A stretch of DNA of 12,710 nucleotides, taken from positions 1 to 12,710 of the forward strand of contig JAUIKZ010000031.1 in the NCBI GenBank assembly GCA_030433125.1, read 5' to 3'. Below, piece after piece: positions 6,254 through 12,710 of this stretch. Source of the stretch: Alphaproteobacteria bacterium (GTDB lineage Bacteria; Pseudomonadota; Alphaproteobacteria; UBA6184). The notes beneath the pieces are model-generated. The model had not been told where the DNA came from. It saw only the letters and a list, made by a program, of their open reading frames with translations, and ran no database searches. The first letter of the stretch is position 1; every line of letters begins with the position of its first letter. Both the position numbers and the translations under genes were made by a program.

Positions 6254-6919
6254 ATGAAATTACTTAGTACGGTTTTGTTGAGCTCTGCACTTGCACTGCT
6301 TGCAGGCTGCAGTAAAGAAAAGAAAAAAGACGTAGAGCAAAAGACAGAAGAAGTTAGAGAAAATGTAGTTGAAGTGGTTAACGAGGCGAAAGAAGCGGCT
6401 GAAGAAAAAGCAGAAGCTGCAGCTGAATCTGCTTCGGAAGCTAAAGAAAGCATGATGGATAAGGCAGCGCACTATAAGGACAAGGCGATGGATAAAGCCG
6501 GTGACCTGAAAGATGCTGCTGTGGAGAAGGCCTCAGATCTAAAAGACGCCACCGTAGAAGCCGCCAAAAATGCAGGTGAGGCGATGGGCCGTGCAAAAGA
6601 CGCAGTAGTTGAAAAGGCTTCCGACCTAAAGGATGCGGCATTGGGCAAAGCCGAAGATGCCAAAGAAGCAGCCGAAGAAAAAGCTGAAGACATTACGGAA
6701 GCAGCTGGCGAAGCAAAAGAAGCTGCTAGTGAGAAAGTAGAAGACGCTAAAGAAGTAGCTGCAGAAGCAAAAGATAACGCCGCCGAAAAAGCTGAAAATG
6801 CCATAGAAGCTATTGAAGAAAAAGCAGAAGATGCAGCTGAAGCAGTGCGCGAAAAAAAAGACGAAGCTGCTGAAAAAGTAGAAGAAAAAGCAAAAGAGGC
6901 GCAAAGCGACTCTGAGTAA
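6254..6919 (+). CDS. Lipoprotein with 11/7-residue Ala-Glu-Lys helical repeats (LEA-like)
   Basis: This is a 221-residue lipoprotein. AAGGAG lies 8 nt before the ATG. The signal peptide ends in a lipobox, L16-A-G-C19. Ser at +2 predicts outer-membrane sorting by the usual Lol rule. The mature chain has almost no aromatics and is dominated by Ala, Glu, Lys and Asp. From about residue 82 it resolves into units of 11 and 7 residues, for example AGDLKDAAVEK, ASDLKDATVEA, AEDAKEAAEEK, KEAASEK and AENAIEAIEEK. Mixed 11/7 periods put small hydrophobics on one face of a long helix, as in LEA group 3 proteins, apolipoproteins and right-handed coiled coils. A long, possibly membrane-associated or cell-wall-spacing helix is inferred; no precise function can be given. 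It has its own promoter and terminator, so it is probably monocistronic and well expressed. Confidence 0.85.
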   Translation: MKLLSTVLLSSALALLAGCSKEKKKDVEQKTEEVRENVVEVVNEAKEAAEEKAEAAAESASEAKESMMDKAAHYKDKAMDKAGDLKDAAVEKASDLKDATVEAAKNAGEAMGRAKDAVVEKASDLKDAALGKAEDAKEAAEEKAEDITEAAGEAKEAASEKVEDAKEVAAEAKDNAAEKAENAIEAIEEKAEDAAEAVREKKDEAAEKVEEKAKEAQSDSE

Positions 6920-6943
6920 ATTTAGAAAACATATTGTTTTTGG

Positions 6944-6967
6944 AGGGGCCTTTTAGGCCCTTTTTTT
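6944..6967 (+). terminator. Strong intrinsic terminator after the lipoprotein gene
   Basis: GGGCC-TTTTA-GGCCC (6946-6960) forms a GC stem that extends by A-U and G-U pairs, followed by a run of seven T (6961-6967). It lies 24 nt after the stop at 6919. This is the clearest rho-independent terminator in the window. Confidence 0.9.
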
Positions 6968-7035
6968 ATGGCTGGTTCTTTAACTTAAACTTAATAAATC
7001 TTTGTTTAGCTAGCATAAAATATTAGGTGTTTTTA

Positions 7036-8808
7036 ATGCGCAGTTTTGTGCTGACAATTTCTGGCTTGCTTTTTTGCTGCCTTGATGCAAGTCAAGGAGG
7101 GTATTGGCGGCCGCAACGTGTGCCTCAGCGCAGCTCACGGCGTATGCCACCACCGCCCCCTCCCACAAATTATTGGCAGCCGCAAGAGCCTGTTTATGAA
7201 GATGAGGAGGGTGAATTTTATGAAGAGCCCCCTTATGACGATGAGTATGTAGAGGAAGAGCCGGGCAGCCAGGAAGAGGCGTTTCAGAACGAAGATGATT
7301 ATGCAGCCACCCCTTTTGAAGAAGCTGAGGATGCAGAGCAAGAAAGTGATGGTGAGCCAGAGGAGTCAGGGCCCGCTCCGCAGGAAGAAAGCCTTAAAAA
7401 TGAGCGAGTGAGCCCTGCACCAGCGAAGGTAGCCCTCTCCTCTAATAAGGAGGAGAAAGCCAATAAGGCGCCCTCAAACCCTGCACCAGCGAAGGTAGCC
7501 CTCTCCTCTAATAAGGAGGAGAAAGCCAATAAGGCGCCCTCAAACCCTGCACAAAGCAAAGCTAAGCCAGCGCACGTAAAGCCCAAAATACAAAATAAAA
7601 AGGCAGTGCCTACCAAAAACGTGCAGCCCCCCAAAAAGCGGGTGCCGAATAAGAAGCAAAAAAACACACCCATTAAACCTGTTCAGGAACCAAGGGCTAA
7701 GGTTACAAGACTAGCTAGATCACCAAAACTCAATGCTGTAAAACCAAGGAAAAAAACCATAAAGCTTTGTACACCGCCTGTACGCGAGGAGGCTCTTCCT
7801 TTTAACCGGCGCTTAAACCATTGGGTTTTAAATGGGACTGAAAATAATTATGATCACTGGTTCGCAAAAGTGGGTGTGAAACGTTTAACGGCCGACCCAG
7901 GTGTCTTTGCACACGTGTTTGTGCCCTATCAACGATTTTACGCTGACCTCAGCGGCTACACGCAGTTTCTGACAAATGCTTCAGACACGTTTGGTGATTT
8001 ACGCGGCAGCTTTAAAATGGGCTACGAACATAAATATGTAGGCGTGCATGTAAACGCAAAAGCTAGCCGCTACCTTCACCCTAAAACCCAAGTTGATCAA
8101 CGGCCCTTTAAAGTTAGTCTAGAGCTGCATGCACCTGTGTTTGAGCGAGACAAGATTCGGTTTGCGGTTATTGCAGGAGGCGGTTTCGACTATGAAACGG
8201 TTAGTGTGCCTGATGCGGAGGGCGATGCCTATAAAAGTGCTGGGGCGCTTTTTGGTATGAGCATATGTTACAAAACACCGCAGGTGTTAGCCAAGGCTAA
8301 AGGCCTAGCAAATCTAGATTTATGGAGCAAGCTGGGTGATGCTGACATCAAAGAAAGCTCACCCTACTTTAAGCTAGAAGGTTTAATTAAAGCTGATTTA
8401 GGGGAGTGGGCCTATTTAAACACTTTTTTAGATATATTTGGTGGAAAAGCTACGGCACCATTGCAGCGAATGTCGCATTTAGATGTTTATAATCTAGCCC
8501 CGGGGTTGCCGAATAGCTTTATGACTGCCACCGGCTCTATTTCACATAGTGTAGAAGTTGGGTTTAAATGGCCACAGCGTAACGCTTTTTTCAAGAGTTC
8601 TAAGTTTTATTTGGGGGGCGTTTGGGCCAGGGTAAAAGAAAATCTGAACACAGAACACAGTGAGCAAAGTTTTTTTGCGGCTCCTCAAGTAGGGTGGAAG
8701 TTTGCTACAACAGCAGCCCTTGGCGGGCATGTCTTTGTTAACATCCCGTTCATACAGAAGGAGGATATGAGTTTCTTTTTCGGTTTTGAACTCAATGCCG
8801 TTTTCTAA
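7036..8808 (+). CDS. Outer-membrane barrel protein with long charged disordered N-terminal region
   Basis: I place the start at the ATG at 7036 (590 residues), with AGGTG upstream; a GTG at 7027 would add three residues. Residues 1-19 form a signal peptide. Residues 38-43 are six prolines. Residues 37-120 contain no Lys or Arg and many Glu/Asp. Residues 127-170 are two identical 22-residue repeats. Residues 175-243 hold about two dozen Lys/Arg and one acidic residue. From about 255 the chain becomes ordered, with alternating beta segments and Tyr/Phe/Trp girdles such as RFYADLSGYTQFL, VGVHVNAKASRYL and FYLGGVWARV. It ends in MSFFFGFELNAVF. The terminal Phe after an alternating strand is the outer-membrane barrel insertion signature. 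Family and substrate are unknown. The disordered region may bind polyanions or span the periplasm; this is inference. It is preceded by a terminator, so it is transcribed separately from the lipoprotein gene. Confidence 0.8.
   Translation: MRSFVLTISGLLFCCLDASQGGYWRPQRVPQRSSRRMPPPPPPTNYWQPQEPVYEDEEGEFYEEPPYDDEYVEEEPGSQEEAFQNEDDYAATPFEEAEDAEQESDGEPEESGPAPQEESLKNERVSPAPAKVALSSNKEEKANKAPSNPAPAKVALSSNKEEKANKAPSNPAQSKAKPAHVKPKIQNKKAVPTKNVQPPKKRVPNKKQKNTPIKPVQEPRAKVTRLARSPKLNAVKPRKKTIKLCTPPVREEALPFNRRLNHWVLNGTENNYDHWFAKVGVKRLTADPGVFAHVFVPYQRFYADLSGYTQFLTNASDTFGDLRGSFKMGYEHKYVGVHVNAKASRYLHPKTQVDQRPFKVSLELHAPVFERDKIRFAVIAGGGFDYETVSVPDAEGDAYKSAGALFGMSICYKTPQVLAKAKGLANLDLWSKLGDADIKESSPYFKLEGLIKADLGEWAYLNTFLDIFGGKATAPLQRMSHLDVYNLAPGLPNSFMTATGSISHSVEVGFKWPQRNAFFKSSKFYLGGVWARVKENLNTEHSEQSFFAAPQVGWKFATTAALGGHVFVNIPFIQKEDMSFFFGFELNAVF
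7413..7552 (+). repeat. Perfect 66-bp tandem duplication in coding sequence
   Basis: Positions 7413-7478 and 7479-7544 are identical over 66 bp, followed by 8 bp of a third copy (7545-7552). The period is a multiple of three and encodes 22 residues (PAPAKVALSSNKEEKANKAP, then SN) twice. Complete identity, including silent positions, points to a recent duplication by slippage or unequal exchange. Confidence 0.95.
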
Positions 8809-8856
8809 TGTTACCTGTTTTAACCATGATCATATGGATAAAGGATTGTTTTTTTC

Positions 8857-8885
8857 TTGCAAAGCGCTGCACTTAGCATCATATT
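8857..8885 (+). promoter_or_regulatory. Candidate promoter for lepB-rnc-era
   Basis: TTGCAA (8857-8862) and CATATT (8880-8885) have a 17-nt spacer and match the sigma-70 boxes at four of six positions each. The predicted start near 8892 would retain the GAGGT ribosome binding site before the lepB ATG at 8905, though the leader would be short. Confidence 0.35.
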
Positions 8886-8904
8886 TGCAATTATGAGGTA
8901 ATCT

Positions 8905-9657
8905 ATGATTAACAAGAAACAAGATAAATTTTGGTCGACCATTAAGGATTTTGTGGCAGCAATCATTGTAGTGCTTGTGTTTATAACGTTCTTTTTTCAA
9001 CATTCCGTTATACCAAGCGGGTCGATGATCCCCACTACTCTGATAGGCGATTTCTTGTTTGTATCTAAATATAGTTATGGTTATTCAAAGCACTCAACCC
9101 CGTTTTATTCGGTGTTGCCGATAAAGGGAAAAGTGTGGAAGAAAAATCCCCAACGAGGGGATGTGGTGGTTTTTCGGGTGCCCCAAAATAATAACGAGGA
9201 TTGGATTAAGCGTGTCATTGGTATCCCTGGGGATACAGTTGAGGTTGTTGATGGCAGAGTGATTTTAAATGGCGAGGAGTTGCCTTTAAGGTATGTAGGC
9301 GATTATACAGCACGTACTGACAATTTAGGTGAGCAAGTGTATGCCCATTACAAACAAACACTTCCAAATGGCGTGGAGCATGACATTATAAAGCTTAACC
9401 GTTTTGTGGGTGCGCCAGAGCGATTAGATAATATGCCAGAAATTAAAATACCCCCGAAGCATTACTTTATGATGGGCGACAACCGCGATGGGTCAACCGA
9501 CAGCAGGAACCTAAGAAAGTTAGGGGTTGTGCATGAAGATCAAATTGTGGGGAAGGCGCGCATTATCTTTTACTCTACTGATGCACGCAGCAAGTCTGAT
9601 TTCGCGCGCTGGATTTCGCCAAATCGCTTTAAACGTATATTTACTTTTATCAAATAA
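8905..9657 (+). CDS. lepB: Signal peptidase I (LepB)
   Basis: This 250-residue inner-membrane serine protease cleaves Sec and Tat signal peptides on the periplasmic side. One membrane segment spans about residues 17-31, followed by the catalytic domain. Box B is PSGSM (37-41): Ser40 is the nucleophile and Ser38 the oxyanion-hole residue. Lys102 in IKRVIGIPGD is the general base. Box E is MGDNRDGSTDSR (190-201). The single membrane anchor is typical of alphaproteobacterial forms. GAGGT 5 nt upstream of the ATG supports the start. It heads the lepB-rnc-era cluster, a conserved order in proteobacteria. It would process the several signal peptides predicted in this window. Confidence 0.98.
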   Translation: MINKKQDKFWSTIKDFVAAIIVVLVFITFFFQHSVIPSGSMIPTTLIGDFLFVSKYSYGYSKHSTPFYSVLPIKGKVWKKNPQRGDVVVFRVPQNNNEDWIKRVIGIPGDTVEVVDGRVILNGEELPLRYVGDYTARTDNLGEQVYAHYKQTLPNGVEHDIIKLNRFVGAPERLDNMPEIKIPPKHYFMMGDNRDGSTDSRNLRKLGVVHEDQIVGKARIIFYSTDARSKSDFARWISPNRFKRIFTFIK

Positions 9658-9660
9658 CGC

Positions 9661-10344
9661 ATGGACGAAAACTCTTTAGAATCTTCATTAAACTATAGCT
9701 TTAAAAACCAAAAGCTTTTGGAAGAGGCTATGCATCATCCCAGCTATGCCAAAACTACGAAGGGAATTAATCGTAAGGCTTTTGAACGCTTAGAGTTTTT
9801 GGGCGACAGGGTGTTAGGGCTGGTGATAAGTAAAACGCTTTTTCTTAAAAACCCTCGAAGCCCAGAAGGGGAGCTTGTAGAGAGGTATAATCATTTGGTG
9901 AAGGGGGAGACCCTCGCCAAAATTGCGAGCAACCTGAACTTGATGGAATACCTACGTTATGGGCGCTTATTAAAAGGGAACGCCAAACAGCTGCAAACTA
10001 TTCAGGCTGATGCCACAGAAGCGCTTTTGGGGGCTGTGTTTTTAGACGGTGGGTTTAAGGCAGCCGAGCCAGTTATCTTATCCTTATGGGCGCCTTACAT
10101 AGAATCAGCCGCTAAAGTAGATAACCCTAAAAGCACCGTGCAAGAATGGGCGCAAAAAGCGGGGTACGACATTCCTGTGTATACATTACTTCAACGCGAT
10201 GGGCCCGACCACAACCCGTGTTTTGAGGTTAAAGTCGAAGTGGGGAATGAGATGAAGTGTGCGGGGCAGGGGCAGTCTAAGAAGCAGGCAGAAATTAAGG
10301 CTGCTGAGCTATTTGTAAAACAGTTTATAGAGAATAAAACATGA
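9661..10344 (+). CDS. rnc: Ribonuclease III
   Basis: This 227-residue dsRNA endonuclease processes rRNA precursors and structured mRNAs. The catalytic domain carries the signature ERLEFLGDRVL (42-52), with E42, E45 and D49. D117 and E120, in ADATEALLGA, complete the metal site. Arg50 replaces the more usual Ala or Ser after GD but is not catalytic. A dsRNA-binding domain occupies about residues 154-227, ending in the QSKKQAEIKAAELF helix. Length is typical. The ATG is 3 nt after the lepB stop with no separate ribosome binding site, so coupled translation is likely. Its TGA overlaps the era start (ATGA). Confidence 0.98.
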   Translation: MDENSLESSLNYSFKNQKLLEEAMHHPSYAKTTKGINRKAFERLEFLGDRVLGLVISKTLFLKNPRSPEGELVERYNHLVKGETLAKIASNLNLMEYLRYGRLLKGNAKQLQTIQADATEALLGAVFLDGGFKAAEPVILSLWAPYIESAAKVDNPKSTVQEWAQKAGYDIPVYTLLQRDGPDHNPCFEVKVEVGNEMKCAGQGQSKKQAEIKAAELFVKQFIENKT

Positions 10345-11243
10345 ACCAAAATTTAACAGAACGTTGTGGCTACGTGGCCATAATGGGAGAAACAAACGCT
10401 GGTAAATCAACCTTGGTTAACACCTTGGTGGGGGAGAAGGTGTCTATCGTCACCCACAAAATTAACACCACTCGTCGCAAGGTGCTGGGTATTGTGTGTC
10501 ACGCGCAAACGCAGTGCATTTTTATGGATACCCCTGGCCTAATGAACCGCCAAGACACCCTGAACAGAGCTTTAGTAAGAGCCGCGTGGGAGAGCTTTCA
10601 GGAAGCGGATATTGTGTGTATTGTTATTGATGCGCAAAAAGGGCTTTCGCCGCGGGTGCGCCAAATTATGGAGCGCGCTAAAAAGGCCGCTACCGATCAG
10701 ACCATCATTGCTCTTAACAAGATCGATCTGGTTGATAAGGCGAGCCTGTTAGAACTAACGCAACAGTTGCAAAACTCGTACCCTGAGTTCGGTCATATCT
10801 TTATGATATCAGCTAAAAAAGCGAATGGCACCAATGCCTTAATGGATTATTTTACAAAACACTTACCTTATGGGCCTTGGCTTTACCCAGAAGACCAGCT
10901 CACAGATATGCCTATGCGTGAAAACGCGGCTGAAATAACGCGCGAGAAACTGTTTATACACTTGCATGAAGAGCTGCCTTATGGCTTGTTTGTGGAAACA
11001 GAAAGCTGGGAAGAAAAACCAGATAAAGTCACTATAAACCAGGCCATTGTGGTGGGTAAAGAGCATTACAAGCCGATGGTGTTGGGAAGAGGTGGCTCTA
11101 AAATTAAAACCATTGGGACACTGGCCCGTAAAGAATTAGAGGAAAGTTTGGGTAAAAGTGTGCGCCTTAACCTGTTTGTGAAGGTGCGTGAAAACTGGCA
11201 AGAGAAGGCGAGCTATTATAAAAACCAGGGGCTGGCCCCCTAG
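10341..11243 (+). CDS. era: GTPase Era
   Basis: This 300-residue GTPase binds the 3' end of 16S rRNA and helps mature the 30S subunit. G-domain motifs are present: G1 GETNAGKST (16-24), G2 around T43-T44, G3 DTPG (63-66), G4 NKID (126-129) and G5 SAK (157-159). The YPEDQLTD linker (182-189) and the C-terminal KH domain with GRGGSKIKTIG (249-259) are diagnostic. Glu17 in the G1 loop, where Arg or Ala is common, is tolerated variation. The start overlaps the rnc stop by 4 bases. In many alphaproteobacteria recO follows era; here a convergent permease ends 16 nt away instead. Confidence 0.98.
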   Translation: MNQNLTERCGYVAIMGETNAGKSTLVNTLVGEKVSIVTHKINTTRRKVLGIVCHAQTQCIFMDTPGLMNRQDTLNRALVRAAWESFQEADIVCIVIDAQKGLSPRVRQIMERAKKAATDQTIIALNKIDLVDKASLLELTQQLQNSYPEFGHIFMISAKKANGTNALMDYFTKHLPYGPWLYPEDQLTDMPMRENAAEITREKLFIHLHEELPYGLFVETESWEEKPDKVTINQAIVVGKEHYKPMVLGRGGSKIKTIGTLARKELEESLGKSVRLNLFVKVRENWQEKASYYKNQGLAP

Positions 11244-11259
11244 TTTATAAGTCGTCTTA

Positions 11260-12516
11260 TTAGCTTAATAGGCTCAACACTTGGCCTATAATAAAAGTGC
11301 CACCCACCGCAAGGTTAAACACAGCCAAAGGCTTTCCGCCACGGATATTGGCGCTCTTGTTTCGAGAAAGCTTTAAAGCCACCATGTTGGGGATGATGAC
11401 GGCGATGATCGCTAGTGCAATGCCAGCAAATTGCAAGGCAAACACAAAGATACTTGGGTACAGCAGCGATATAGCCAGAGGAACTATTTTAGTGATGCTG
11501 AAAGCAGCTATACCGGCCGTTACGCTCGGCATCTCATCAAATTTATTTTGGGTTACTTTCGTGGCTACTTCGGCCACGTGTCTTGTGGAGTGAGGCGTGA
11601 ACTGCTCTTTTAAAAACTGTATAAGCCCGACAGCGACACCTAGTAATGAGGTGATAATAGCGAGCAAAGAAAAGATTTGCGCCACAGCATAAAATTTGGT
11701 GGTGTTCACAACCTTGTTGAGGGCTTGTAGCAAGTCATTAGGCTGTGCCCCAGTGCTCAGGGCGCTTATTGCGTCATTGCCAGAGAAGCTAACCCCGAGC
11801 TGCGCTACGAACACCCATAAAATGTAGAGCATTAGTGGCACGAGGCTTCCAATAATAAACGCATGCCGAAGCTTATTATTGTTTGTCTTCATGTAATTGA
11901 TGAGGGCGGGGATGCTGCCGTGAAAGCCAAAGGAGGTGAAAAATATGCCAGTTGCTGTTACTAGTGTAAGTGTTGAAGGGCTGCGTGGCAGGTTTGGTAG
12001 GCTAATGTGAGGCACACTGCGTAAAATATAAAAGCACAATACGGCGAAGAAACAGATCTTTAAAGCGAAAAATATGCGGTTATAAAAATCGGTTACGCGG
12101 AGATTAAAGTACAGGATAAAGCCCATAACGCCAGAAAACAGTACCGTTACTAATTCTCTTGAAGTACCCAAGCTTTTGCCTATGCCGGCGTGAAGTATGC
12201 CGCTTCCCCCAGAAACATAAGCTGATAGCAGCGCTAAAAAAAGGCCCAATATAGCTACATTACTTATGAGTTTAGAATACACCCCTAAGTGTGCCCCCGC
12301 CATTTGGGCGGTGCTGAGGCCATGGCCCTCGTGTTTGCAGCAATCTACATACACAAGCGCGTTTTCAAGCATAAAAGCCCACAAGCCTACTAGAAGAAGG
12401 ATCGTAGTGCCAAATCCAATATCTAAGCTAGACAGGGGGAGGGCCAGCATGCCGGCTCCAATGGTTGTGCCAGCTACAATAAACACAGCCCCCCAAAACG
12501 TTGACATATTATTCAT
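11260..12516 (-). CDS. tyrP: Aromatic amino acid permease, TyrP type (HAAAP family)
   Basis: This 418-residue inner-membrane transporter of the hydroxy/aromatic amino acid permease family (APC superfamily) most likely carries out proton-coupled tyrosine uptake. About eleven hydrophobic helices are visible. The N-terminal FIVAGTTIGAGMLALP (12-27) and IFFTSFGFHGSIPALINYM (191-209) closely resemble Escherichia coli TyrP as I recall it. The C-terminal FAGIALAIIAVIIP and IRGGKP blocks (about 363-395) also fit. Tyrosine rather than tryptophan specificity is likely but not proven. The ATG at 12516 has AAGGA at suitable spacing; the in-frame ATG at 12507 is too far from it. A 3-codon frame (ATGAATGAATAA) begins at 12520 and overlaps the start. 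It is convergent with era and probably monocistronic. In host-dependent bacteria such permeases serve to scavenge amino acids. Confidence 0.9.
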   Translation of the reverse strand: MNNMSTFWGAVFIVAGTTIGAGMLALPLSSLDIGFGTTILLLVGLWAFMLENALVYVDCCKHEGHGLSTAQMAGAHLGVYSKLISNVAILGLFLALLSAYVSGGSGILHAGIGKSLGTSRELVTVLFSGVMGFILYFNLRVTDFYNRIFFALKICFFAVLCFYILRSVPHISLPNLPRSPSTLTLVTATGIFFTSFGFHGSIPALINYMKTNNNKLRHAFIIGSLVPLMLYILWVFVAQLGVSFSGNDAISALSTGAQPNDLLQALNKVVNTTKFYAVAQIFSLLAIITSLLGVAVGLIQFLKEQFTPHSTRHVAEVATKVTQNKFDEMPSVTAGIAAFSITKIVPLAISLLYPSIFVFALQFAGIALAIIAVIIPNMVALKLSRNKSANIRGGKPLAVFNLAVGGTFIIGQVLSLLS

Positions 12517-12537
12517 TCATTTTCCTTGGTTTTCTTA

Positions 12538-12543
12538 AGTATA
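12538..12543 (-). promoter_or_regulatory. Candidate -10 box for tyrP
   Basis: TATACT reads on the minus strand, 21 nt before the tyrP start codon, in a very AT-rich stretch (about 23% GC at 12541-12600). No good -35 box lies at 17 nt; the nearest, TTTACA, is 23 nt away. Position and the five-of-six match to TATAAT support a promoter of uncertain strength. Confidence 0.35.
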
Positions 12544-12630
12544 GTGAATAAGGGTAAATGTTTCTATGTAAAACATTTTGTAATTTTTTGCTTTGTTACA
12601 AGATAGCCCAAAGCGGTTTGGCGTCAAGTT

Positions 12631-12710
12631 GCGGGCTAATCTTCGCGGGCGACGCCCGGGGGGCTGGACGAGCCTTTGGCTTTAGCCAAAGCCTCTACGG
12701 CGCGCTTCGC
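12631..12710. repeat. GC-rich palindromic stretch at right edge, possible interspersed repeat
   Basis: GC content jumps from about 23% (12541-12600) to 69% (55 of 80 bases). The stretch contains CTTTGGCT-tt-AGCCAAAG (12674-12691), whose arms extend to 12 bp with one mismatch (12670-12695), and CGGGC-gac-GCCCG (12646-12658). Both strands read through as plausible peptide over much of it. This composition and symmetry resemble palindromic repeat elements that spread in alphaproteobacterial genomes. The element continues past the window edge, so its limits are unknown. Confidence 0.45.
12636..12710 (-). CDS. Possible 3' end of an upstream minus-strand gene
   Basis: A minus-strand frame enters from the right edge and stops at TAG (12638-12636), giving 24 residues that begin AKRAVEALAKAKGSSS and end in GVARED. 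Only this tail is visible and no family can be assigned. It may be a real C-terminus, possibly extended by the GC-rich palindromic element, or merely an open frame inside that element. Confidence 0.3.
   Translation of the reverse strand, partial: AKRAVEALAKAKGSSSPPGVARED

Noticed and set aside
6260..6904. Several long open frames antisense to, or out of frame with, the lipoprotein gene
   Set aside because: They arise from the repetitive Ala/Glu/Lys codon pattern of the real gene. They have no ribosome binding sites and encode biased Ser/Ala- or Phe/Cys-rich peptides.
7413..7552. CRISPR-like direct repeats
   Set aside because: The 66-bp units abut with no spacers, stay in frame and lie within a coding sequence.
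7299..7673. A 124-codon minus-strand frame inside the barrel protein gene
   Set aside because: It mirrors the biased acidic and tandem-repeat region. Its Leu/Phe/Gly-rich product and lack of a start context mark it as a shadow.
8826..8856. Possible terminator after the barrel gene (CCAT-gatcat-ATGG with a later T-run)
   Set aside because: The stem has four base pairs and the seven-T run is more than 10 nt away, so it is unlikely to terminate transcription.
11228..11260. Terminator between era and tyrP
   Set aside because: GGGG-ctgg-CCCC within the era 3' end and ATAAG-tcgt-CTTAT after it are short stems without T-runs, too weak to call.
12631..12710. tRNA or other structured RNA gene at the GC-rich right edge
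   Set aside because: The hairpins do not form a cloverleaf, there is no T-loop GTTC box, and the arms do not match acceptor or anticodon spacing.

Overview
The window reads as chromosomal DNA of an alphaproteobacterium, most likely a host-associated or genome-reduced lineage (Rickettsiales/Holosporales-like). That placement is inference. It rests on the gene orders dapA-smpB, lepB-rnc-era and purC-bolA-grxD, on the alphaproteobacterial style of the PurC and Era proteins, and on moderate GC content with many unrecognised exported proteins. No rRNA, tRNA, CRISPR array or insertion sequence is visible.

Layout, left to right. (1) 1-2260, minus strand: an exported low-complexity protein cut by the window edge, then a 510-residue exported protein that joins an HExxH zinc-protease-type motif to a C-terminal half resembling an outer-membrane beta-barrel. 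(2) 2374-3648, minus strand: a tightly coupled purC-like/bolA/grxD operon. BolA and the CGFS glutaredoxin look intact and should form an Fe-S handling pair. The PurC-like protein has lost several residues conserved in working SAICAR synthetases. (3) 3805-5169, plus strand: dapA and smpB, 6 nt apart. (4) 5166-6068, minus strand: an unrecognised exported helical protein whose 3' end overlaps smpB. (5) 6254-8808, plus strand: two envelope genes separated by a strong terminator. One is a lipoprotein whose body is an 11/7-residue Ala/Glu/Lys helical repeat. The other is an outer-membrane barrel preceded by a long disordered region made of an acidic block, a perfect 66-bp tandem duplication and a basic block. 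(6) 8905-11243, plus strand: lepB-rnc-era, with short gaps or overlaps. (7) 11260-12516, minus strand: a TyrP-type aromatic amino acid permease. (8) 12631-12710: an abruptly GC-rich, palindromic stretch holding the 3' end of a minus-strand reading frame.

The recognisable genes supply housekeeping functions: lysine/diaminopimelate synthesis, ribosome rescue, signal peptide cleavage, RNA processing, ribosome assembly and amino acid uptake. Five further genes encode predicted exported or envelope proteins with no family I can name, so the window is mostly a core backbone interleaved with lineage-specific envelope proteins. The best candidates for new biology are the HExxH/barrel protein, the eroded PurC homologue, the two envelope proteins at 6254-8808 and the GC-rich palindromic right end.
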